Shown piece after piece: positions 53,640 to 61,503 of a stretch of DNA of 64,000 bases. Below the pieces are notes generated by a model that saw nothing but the letters and a program-made list of their open reading frames with translations, was not told the origin of the DNA and did not search any database. Positions within the stretch are counted from its first letter, which is position 1, and the number at the start of each line of letters is the position of its first letter. Source of the stretch: Eublepharis macularius (lineage: Eukaryota; Chordata; Lepidosauria; Squamata; Eublepharidae). The stretch lies in NCBI RefSeq assembly GCF_028583425.1, contig NC_072795.1, positions 8,703,001 to 8,767,000 on the forward strand, read 5' to 3'. Made by a program: the position numbers and the translations under genes.

Positions 53640-54220
53640 ACTGAATGGAGCTGAAATAAGTTTGATTGGTCAAAGACAGTCAAAATACTTATTAGCTAAG
53701 ATGTATTTATACTTTCAAGAGTATTCTAAAATAAGATGGGACTATAAAAGTTATGCAAAGTGGATTCAGGGCAGATTATCCCACTAAAGACATGGGAAAA
53801 AGCACTCCCGGAGGCAGCTAGAGTATCGTTTTATATAGGGATCAGAGAAAACTGTCTGAAAAAGTTTTATAGATGACATTTGATGCCAGTGTGATTAGCC
53901 TAAACTTCAGGTGAATCAGAGTTAATTTGGAAGTGTGGGGATATTTTTTTTCATTTATTGTGGTCTTATACATTGGTACAAAAATTCTGGAACAGGGTAC
54001 ATAAAGAAAGATACATTGTATTGAAATATATTTTTGATCTAACACCAAAGACTTTTAGGTGAACTACCAGCTAGAACTGGAAGACATCTGAGAAAGCACT
54101 TTTTGCAGTTGGTTATTATGGCTAAGATGACTCTAGCTCAGAACTGGAAACAACAAGTAAATTCATCTTTGAGGAAATTGTTGTACACAATTCAATGCCT
54201 TCTTATTTTAGCTCAATTAG
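53640..54220 (+). mobile_element. Plus-strand L1 ORF2 C-terminal remnant
   Basis: Reading + with stops gives KTFRxLGELPARTGRHL-like and VIMAKMTLAQNWKQQVN, then SLRKLLYTIQ, the L1 ORF2 tail pattern. No open frame. Confidence 0.45.
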
Positions 54221-55134
54221 TAAAGGAGAATACGCAGGAGTCCTACCGAGGGAAATAAACATAGGCCTTTTTATTTGCTTATAGGCAAAGGAAGAACAGT
54301 ACAAGCTCCTCAGTTCTTCAAAGCTATGATACTACAACATAAGAATTCAGACCTTTGGGTCAATTAGCATAAGTTATATAAGTTACAACCTTGGGATTAC
54401 ACTGGTCAAAACAAGTGACCAACCACTAGTCCAGTGGTCACACATTGGCTAAACGATTCTGGACATCATTACAATATGCATACTTCTTAACATCTTATCA
54501 AGGATCATCTTCTTGCATTAGCAACATTTTGTGCTTTGCAAGCAAATGCTATTTTGTTCTTTGAAGCTACTTAGGCTCCCTGCTGATGCCTGGGAGCTCT
54601 TCATGTCCTTGACACATTCTGCTGATCTAGGGGAAAGGATGCAAGTCCTTCTCTTTGCATCCTTGTTTTCTAGAACAAAGTTCAGCTGGTATCCTCCTAC
54701 AGCTACTTCTAACATGATTAACTCAGAAAGAGATTTCTCTTATTTGCCTATGGGTATGGCATAGTACATAGTGGTTACAGGTGCATCTTACTACCAGTAA
54801 GCTAGGCCAGCATACATATGTGGGTAGCCTTTCACCAAACTTCACTTAACAGGCACCTCACAGTGACTGGCATTTGCACATGTCATCTGCCTGGATACTC
54901 TACTCCAGTCTTCACACTCTGTTTCGCACAGTAAAAATACAGTTCAATTACATTAAAATGGGGAAGTCACATAAAATATTTCAGTCCATTAAATTCACTT
55001 TCCACAAAATTGTTGAACAAAGTTTGGTGTACGTGGAGTATGAACGAGCTTACAATTTATAAATATATGTGGACATGGAAATTATGGTCACCTTCAAAAT
55101 TATCATAACATATATTGTGAAGTAGAAAGGATGC
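54221..55134. other. Intergenic, no recognised gene
   Basis: AT-rich. Nothing supported beyond short fortuitous frames. Confidence 0.35.
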
Positions 55135-55616
55135 AGTGTGTGTTATGTACCGTCAAGTCGTCTCTGACCTATGGCGACCCTATGACTGAAAGAGCTCCAA
55201 AATGTCCTCTCATTAACAGACTTGCTCAGATCCTGCAAACTCGAGGACGTGGCTTCTTTTACTGAGTCAAGCTATCTCATTTTGGGGCTCCTGCTTTTCC
55301 TACTGCCTTAATCTTTTGCTAGTATTATTGAGATTTCCAGAGAATCTTGTCTTCTCATGATGTGATCAAAGTACTATAGCCTCAGTTTCATCACTTTAAC
55401 TTCTAGGGAGAATTCAGGCTTGATTTGATCTAGAACCCACATATTTATCTTTTTGGCTATCCATGGTATCTGTAAAACTCTCCTCCAGCACCGTGTCTCA
55501 AATGAGCCAATTTTCTTCATTGTCCAGTTTTCACATCCATATATAGCACATACGTGCCAACATGCATATATGAAAGACAGACACATACCTAAAGGGACAG
55601 TAATATTAGAGACACA
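55135..55616 (-). mobile_element. RTE/BovB-type LINE 3' fragment
   Basis: Minus strand encodes YGCENWTMKKIGSFETRCW, RRVLQIPWIAKK and LDQIKPEFSLEVKVMKLRL, the C-terminal pattern of this LINE group. The start tgtaccgtcaagtcgtctc and gacctatggcgaccctatga match the copy at 58170. Confidence 0.65.
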
Positions 55617-55789
55617 AAGCTATTAGATGCCCCTCTCTAGCAGTCCTACAAAGGATACTAGAATGCGTTCAGTGGTGTTTGAGTTCTTTTTTGAGTTATT
55701 GTGGATACAATGAAATGTATTATATAAAACTCTGATACTGTGTTTGCTGTAAAGTATAGCAATGACAATGACAGCAACAGCAACAACAA

Positions 55790-56575
55790 CAATAATACGG
55801 CCCTCCCAGCCAGCAGCTTCCACTGATAAGGCCGGGGGCCGCTCTTTGGGTCCCTGGAAGGAGGAGACAGAGCATTTCCATGGTATCTGGGTCTCAGGCC
55901 GGATGGGCGGAGAAAGGAGCCTTATGAGGCAACTCTGCCCAGCCGGCTGGCAGTTACTCTGCATGCTCGGCCCACCCACCTCACCCTGTAGTAGTGCAGG
56001 ACTAGCCGGCTGCTGTTGACGGAGCCAGGTAGGAATTTTTCCCCCCTTTTCCCTAATTGGCATGGGAAAGAGGTGGGGTTTTTTGCCTACCTTGTACTGT
56101 TTGCAGAGGTTTGAGGTAATCGGCAAGGTGGAGCCACCTTAGGATGGTCACTGGCAGGAGACAGTTTGGGAATAGGGAGCGGGCTGGTGAGTACCCTAGG
56201 CGCTTCTCCACTGATGGGGAAGAGGGGTCTGCCAGGAGCGGATGGTACTGCTTGTGACGGCCGCCATGCTGCATGGGCAGACTTCCCATGTGCAAGTCCT
56301 TCCCTCACTGTTGTACGGCTGAGGCTTAGGAGCTTGAGCTGGGGGGATCCATTTTGCCGGCTGGCCGGGTCTTAGCCATCCATAGGATGGCATACACTTG
56401 GGTCTTCGGGGCTTGCCCAGACAGGGTCAAGGTGGAGGTCCAGGGGTGACCCTGTGGCTTGACCTGTACTGCTAGGTGGCTCTTGCTGTATTAATGGTTG
56501 ATGTTATGTTTAATAAAGTGGCCCTTTAGTTCCAAGCCTTGTGTCTGTCTCATTATTCCGACTAGGGTGGCAATG
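55790..56575. other. GC-rich unassigned element, possibly an LTR
   Basis: Sharp rise in GC between AT-rich flanks, with AATAAA at about 56510 followed by gtctgtctcattattccgac. This could be a degraded LTR read on the + strand, but no TG...CA ends or duplication were found. Confidence 0.3.
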
Positions 56576-56825
56576 TAACTTTTCATATATCTTTAAAAGA
56601 ATATGTTTTAATAATCATAATTATTTTTCAAAATACTTGATAATGAATAACAATATATTTAATTGGAAGCGTAAATGCATACAAGTTTTATGTCTGCTCA
56701 ACCATCAAGCAGAGGCAGCAAGTTGGATGATATTATGGAGTAACGAAATATTACATGCATGTCCTCACTGACAAATTCAACAAACATTTGCCGGACCATG
56801 GCTATATTTTTATTTCATTTATGTT

Positions 56826-56940
56826 ATTTATAGAAAAGAACAAGAGACCAGTAGCGCCCATAAGACTAACAACAGTTGTGCTACTGGACTCTTGCTCTTT
56901 TCTTCTGCTACAGATAGACTAACACAGCTAACCGTCTTAT
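56826..56940. mobile_element. Penelope-type tail foldback fragment
   Basis: gagaccagtagcgcccataag and actaacaacagttgtgctact, then actggactcttgctcttttc and cagatagactaacacagctaac, match the tail words at 53560-53620. Confidence 0.45.
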
Positions 56941-56944
56941 TTAT

Positions 56945-57090
56945 AATCCACTTTTTATTTATAATCCACTTTTCTCACTGAGACTCAAAGTGGATTACGC
57001 AGTGTGAGTTAATATGATCAAGAGCTGGGACATTCGATTAGCAATAAAATGGGGTATGGATTGCAGAAAACAAGCATAGATTTGAATACA
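56945..57090. repeat. Interspersed repeat, same family as 27680 and 40458
   Basis: ccacttttctcactgagactc, gtggattacgcagtgtgag and aatatgatcaagagctggg give the clearest copy of the three. It opens with a local duplication of ttatttataatccacttttt. Confidence 0.45.
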
Positions 57091-57530
57091 GATTTAAACA
57101 GAAACAAAACATAAGTAATTTGACATGTCATAACCTGGAAACTCCCATTAGGAGCATATCTACACAGCAGATAGTACTTGGCCAGTACCATACAGTCCAT
57201 GTCTCTTTACCAAGGCATCTCTCTGAGCCATTTCTTTCAGCGCAGACCAGTTATCTGAGTAAAAAACACTCCTGAACAATTCATCATCAGTTTGCTTTAC
57301 TATTTTTTTCAAGGAAAAATTAATAAACTCACATGTGCACTACAGGACTTAAAGAACACAGAATAAATGAAATATTTTATAGATTTTCTAAGGATATCTG
57401 ACAGCATTTAAAGGCAAAGAAGGAAACCACAAATATAAATCAACTGGTTTAGCATGATTTATACACAGCATTAGGAAGCATCTGGTTTAGCATTTCCTTA
57501 TGCAGTGTATAAATCACGAGTCTGTGGTAA

Positions 57531-57585
57531 GTTCTCTTTGAACAATGGTTGTTGTGGGTTTTCCGGGCTGTTCTCTTTGAACAAT
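57531..57585. mobile_element. 23-nt Penelope-type micro-insertion with 16-bp duplication
   Basis: GTTCTCTTTGAACAAT occurs at 57531-57546 and 57570-57585. Between them lies only ggttgttgtgggttttccg plus ggct (57547-57569), the same word as in the palindrome at 29020. A whole target-site duplication surrounds a fragment shorter than any functional element. Confidence 0.7.
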
Positions 57586-57788
57586 TTGTATGGCACGTAT
57601 TGGCCCATTGCCTAGGTTTGAGTCATAATAGCATATAATAAACTATCCGCAGAATTATTTGGATTATATTTAAATTAATGTGCCAATCGCTGCACACGAT
57701 ATCCTACTACACACTTGGAGGATCATATTTCAAGGAAGTGGTTGTTTCGGCGTACAAAGTTTCTACATTCATTTTAATTATTGGGACA

Positions 57789-57796
57789 TATAAAAG
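57789..57796 (+). promoter_or_regulatory. Putative TATA box of the second P450 gene
   Basis: TATAAAAG lies 126 bp upstream of the paralogue's ATG at 57922. Spacing and sequence fit a TATA promoter with a 5'UTR of roughly 100 nt. No start site is proven. The corresponding region of the first gene is outside the window. Confidence 0.45.
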
Positions 57797-57921
57797 GGTG
57801 TTAATAGAAAAATCTCAGAGAAGCAGCAATATCTCTGAGGAGCACAAACTGCAGCTAGAGAAAAAGCATCTCATATTCCCAATTAAAAAGGAAAGCTACG
57901 AACACAGAGGGGGGAAAGATA

Positions 57922-58089
57922 ATGTGGATACCGGCAACTTTGATAGCAGTGCTTATCTGTCTTCTGATTGTGCACTTTCTGAAACAACTCTGGTCACACA
58001 AGAACTATCCTCCAGGACCTCTTCGGGTTCCTCTCATTGGAAGCATTTGGCAGATACCACCGAACTTTTCTCAGGATATTTTCATTAAG
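57922..58089 (+). CDS. CYP2J-like: Exon 1 of a second, tandem CYP2J-like gene
   Basis: 56 codons with the same start, length and GTATGT donor as exon 1 at 35-202. 155 of 168 nt are identical; 47 of 56 residues are identical. Homology continues about 30 bp into the 5'UTR and about 90 bp into intron 1 until an RTE insertion, so this is a tandem gene duplication in the same orientation. Exons 2-9 are not found before the right edge, consistent with a long transposon-filled intron 1. Whether the gene is complete cannot be seen. Confidence 0.88.
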
Positions 58090-58169
58090 GTATGTCCTTT
58101 AGAATTGTTAGCTGCTGAATAAGAGGATGCTGGAAGAGCTTTTTGACTTCTAACCTTTCCATGGTAGAA

Positions 58170-58525
58170 AAAAGTTATGTGTGTGTTTTATGTGCTGTCA
58201 AGTCACCTCCAACCTATGGCGACCCTATGAATAAAAGACCTGCGAAACATCCTATCACTAACAGACTTGCTCAGATCCTGCAAACTGGAGGACGTGGCTT
58301 CTTTTATTGAGTCAAGCCATCTCATTGTAGATCTTCCTCTTTTCTTACTGTGTTCCACTTTTCCTAGCATTATTGACTTTTCCAGAAAATCTTGTCTTGT
58401 CATGATGTGACGAAAGTACGATACCATTAGTCATGTCATTTTAGCTTCAAGGGAGAATTCAAGCTTGATTTGATCTAGTACCCACTTATTTGTCTTTTTG
58501 GTTGTCCATGGTATCTTAAGGAGGC
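58170..58525 (-). mobile_element. RTE/BovB-type LINE 3' fragment in intron 1 of the second P450 gene
   Basis: Minus strand encodes YFRHIMTRQDFLEKSIMLGK, SKKRGRSTMRWLDSIKEATS and LSKSVSDRMFRRSFIHRVA, the LINE C-terminus. It interrupts the homology between the two P450 intron 1 sequences at about 58175. Confidence 0.7.
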
Positions 58526-58693
58526 GGTAACATTTTATAAAGCCCCCTATGACTGTGCTCTATCCTGAGATAATTTTGCTGTCTGGGGACATGATTGTGC
58601 TGCCCTATGAATTTATTTCACAACATTTCTCCTGTTTTGTCTGTATTATTTATGCCAATAAAGGTTGCTGTGCTGCTGGTATCTTAAGGAGGC
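58510..58693 (+). mobile_element. 152-bp retroposon fragment with 16-bp duplication
   Basis: GGTATCTTAAGGAGGC occurs at 58510-58525 and 58678-58693. The insert (58526-58677) ends with tatgccaataaaggttgctg, a LINE-like 3' end with AATAAA. The duplicated 16-mer spans the RTE-Penelope junction, so this insertion is younger than both. Confidence 0.55.
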
Positions 58694-58960
58694 AAAAAAG
58701 GAACAACAGTGAAAGTCAATCAATTATTCATTCATATAATGGTATTGCACAATATCCGGCAACAGTCCATATATAGTCACTAAAGTCCAAATATATGTCT
58801 TTTTACAGATAAGGAATCAGCAGTCACCGATGGGATATCCGAGGCATTTATTAAGCCGACCTGCTTGTAAGCCCAGTCATGGTTTCCTTCGCTGTGATGG
58901 CCGAAGGCTCCAGCGGAGTGGCAATGAGCCTGCCAGCATGTTTACTCTATGTGTGTTTAA
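58679..58960 (-). repeat. Inverted Penelope pseudo-LTR piece
   Basis: Reverse complement matches 59565-59727 continued at 61312-61390: the words caacagtgaaagtc, ttgcacaatatccggcaac, gacctgcttgtaagcc and gctccagcggagtggcaat all recur in inverted order. An inverted terminal piece at the 5' side is typical of Penelope-like insertions. Confidence 0.6.
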
Positions 58961-58975
58961 CTCAGCACTTTGAAT

Positions 58976-59145
58976 CACATCATAGACATGAACGTGAATT
59001 TAGATTTTCTGTATTGGAAGTAATAAAACTATGTGATAGTGCCAGTAAGATATTACATCAGATTGAAGCTCAATGGATTTTTAAAATGGACAGTCTTGCC
59101 CCTAAAGGACTGAATAATGAAACTGACTTTTCTGTATTCTTGTAA
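58976..59145 (+). pseudogene. Penelope-like ORF C-terminal remnant (upstream partial copy)
   Basis: HRHEREFRFSVLEVI and AQWIFKMDSLAPKGLNNETD then FSVFL stop align with the last residues of the GIY-YIG ORF at 35434-36546. It precedes the pseudo-LTR of the fuller element, which suggests a head-to-tail partial tandem. Confidence 0.65.
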
Positions 59146-59727
59146 TTGGAGTCCACCATCAAATGTATATTTTTCTACTATATGTATTTTTCTACTACAT
59201 GTATTACTCAATAAAATGAATTCTTCTATTTTTCTATAAAATGTATTTTTCTAATGAATATTCCATGTAAGAAATTGAATTTTTGTATATTGCACTGCTG
59301 TTTTTAATATGGTCCCTTTAAGATAAGAGCACTGTTTATGATCACACTGTTAAAATAGCAATTGGCTTAATGATTTGCACCCACACCTGACTGATGAATT
59401 GTCTTATGATGTATTGGAGATAATGAAAGCACACTGAAATGAAATAGTAAGTCCATTGCAAGTTAATTTTTATTTGAATGTTTACTATAAGGATGTTTGT
59501 AAAGTTATTATTGTAAATTGTAGAAATTGTGGCTGGAAGAAGAATTTCTCGAAATGAGCATAGATTAAACATGCTGGCCGGCTCGTTGCCACTCCCCTGG
59601 AGCCTTTGGCCATCACAGAGAAGGAAACCACAACCGGGCTTACAAGCAGGTCGGCTTAATAAACGCCTCTGTAAAAAGACATATATTTGGACTTTAGTGA
59701 CTGTATATCAACTGTTGCCGGATATTG

Positions 59728-61311
59728 GATTCGGTTTCGTTTTCTCCACCATGTCGGACGCTCCTCTTCGCTGGCTCGAGAGGAAGCGGCCGAGCACCCT
59801 GTCCGGGCGGCTGATCTGCGAAGATTAGCCCCCAAAACTCCCAGTGAGGGAGGCTGGGTCCGGGACGCTGCGGGAAGAGCCCCCCAGAATCAATGCGGGG
59901 GGTTAATTGCCCGTTTGTCCCTACGGAGGCCGGCGGACGTGCGCGGCGCCTCGAGTGCTGCCGGGCCATGAGAAACGGCAAAGAGCAGAACTAGGCGAGA
60001 GCCTACAAGTAAGCGAATTCCTTCTGTTATTACAAGCGTACGTGAAGGAGAGGTGAGATCTGAAGCTAAGAAGGCTCACTCTTCCCCTTTGCTGAGTCTC
60101 AAAATTTGGTTGGCGGCCCCCCCCAAATGGCAACAAAAAAACAAAGTCCTGCCCTTGGCAAGTCAGTTTCGGCTGCCTTAAAGGGAGAATCGCTGGAGGA
60201 AATTGTACGGAGGGCGGTTGGTGAAGCTATAAAACCCTTTGTTGACAAGCTGAATGAAACAGATCAAAGGGTGGGCTTAATTGAGAGCGAAGTGAAAACC
60301 ATCAAGGAAGCAGCGGGGGGGGGGCAGAGAAGTCTGCTCGGGAAAGTGCGTCACTCGTGAAGGCTACGAATAAAGAGCTTAAACTGGTGGAGAATCAGTT
60401 GATTGGGCTACAAGTGGAACGAACACAGACAATTTTGCGCCTCCAGAATGTGAAAGAGGAGGAAAACGAGGACTTACGGGGTCTTGTCTCGGAACTATTG
60501 GCGACACCCGCGAGGGCAACTAAAGAAGAAGTTAAAAGCGCCATTTTGGAAGCCCGTCGGGCTACTTCAAAGTATGCAATGAAGCGTCAGTTGCCGCGCG
60601 AGATCATAATCGATTTTTCATCTAAGAGGATCCGGGACACTATCCTATACAATTCATATAATGCGGATTTGGACTTCTTGGGCAACAAAATTAAGATATT
60701 GAAAGACGTCCCATTTCTAGTTCGGAAAAGACGTTTTAAGTATAAAAAGTTCGCAGCTCTTCTGAGAGAACGTGGAATAAAGTACAAATGGTTATTTCCG
60801 GAAGGAATCTGGTTCACCCATAAAGATCAAGCCTTTAAGATATTATCAGAAGATCAACTAAGGGATTTTGAGGACAGGAACCCAGAATTCCAGTGCACCA
60901 AGCAAGACGAAAAGGAGAAGTCTGAGGGGGAGGGGGAGGAAACGAGCACTGCGGCTGCAGTTGCGCAGAGAGAACTCCGTCCGGGACCCAGGAGGGGAAG
61001 AAAAATTTAACTTGAAATTAAATTGTAATTTGCATTTAGTAAGGTCAACCACTCCATCAATATAATATAAAGCTTTAACTTTTGAATAATGGCAGTATGA
61101 AGGGAAAACAGAAATGTAGTGTTTAGTGTTTAGTGTTTGTAGGGTACCTTCCCCTTTTTTCCACCCTTCCCTCCCTCTCTCTTTTTTCTCTACTCTTTCC
61201 TATCCCTTGTGCTATTGTAGTCTTTTGTAGTTACTGTTTTGTAGGGTATGTATGTATGTAGTAGTTGTATGTTAGATATTGAAAAAAATAAAAAAATTAT
61301 ATAAAAAAAAA
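59728..61311 (+). mobile_element. ORF1-only L1 relative (HAL1-like), 1.58 kb with 18-bp duplication
   Basis: AACTGTTGCCGGATATTG occurs at 59710-59727 and 61312-61329, splitting the Penelope pseudo-LTR. The insert has a CpG-rich 5' part (59728-60125), an ORF1-like frame, about 300 bp of 3' sequence with a pyrimidine tract (61147-61215), and an A/T-rich tail ending in about 10 A residues. No endonuclease or RT is encoded. This is the structure of a complete non-autonomous element copied by L1 machinery. Confidence 0.75.
60127..61010 (+). pseudogene. ORF1 protein of the HAL1-like element, one frameshift
   Basis: Starts MATKKQSPALGKSVSAAL. A coiled coil (LNETDQRVGLIESEV) runs to a poly-G run at about 60316-60325, where the frame shifts. 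Continuing in the next frame, TNKELKLVENQLIGLQ is coiled coil, TILRLQNVKEEE starts an RRM-like domain, and LPREIIIDFSSKRIRD and KYKWLFPEGIWF match the L1 ORF1 core and C-terminal domain (compare LPRDVIVQF and YRWELPEGVSF in the complete L1). A single indel in the G run accounts for the break. Confidence 0.7.
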
Positions 61312-61503
61312 AACTGTTGCCGGATATTGTGCAATACCATTATTTGAATGAATAATTGAATGACTTTCACTGTTGTTCCTTTTTTGCCTCCTTGAGCTAC
61401 GCTCTCCCTGTTGTATTGTATGCTAGGAGGTTACCCTTGTCTGACACTGCTTAGTATCTGGTGTGGGGAATATGACTGATTATACAGTATTATACAGATA
61501 CTT

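Noticed and set aside
55762..56375. Short frames in the GC-rich block
   Set aside because: Several overlapping frames on both strands with no motif. High GC makes open frames likely by chance.
57678..58088. 136-codon frame running through the second P450 exon 1
   Set aside because: It is in a different phase from the clear P450 exon and extends upstream through the TATA region. A shadow frame.
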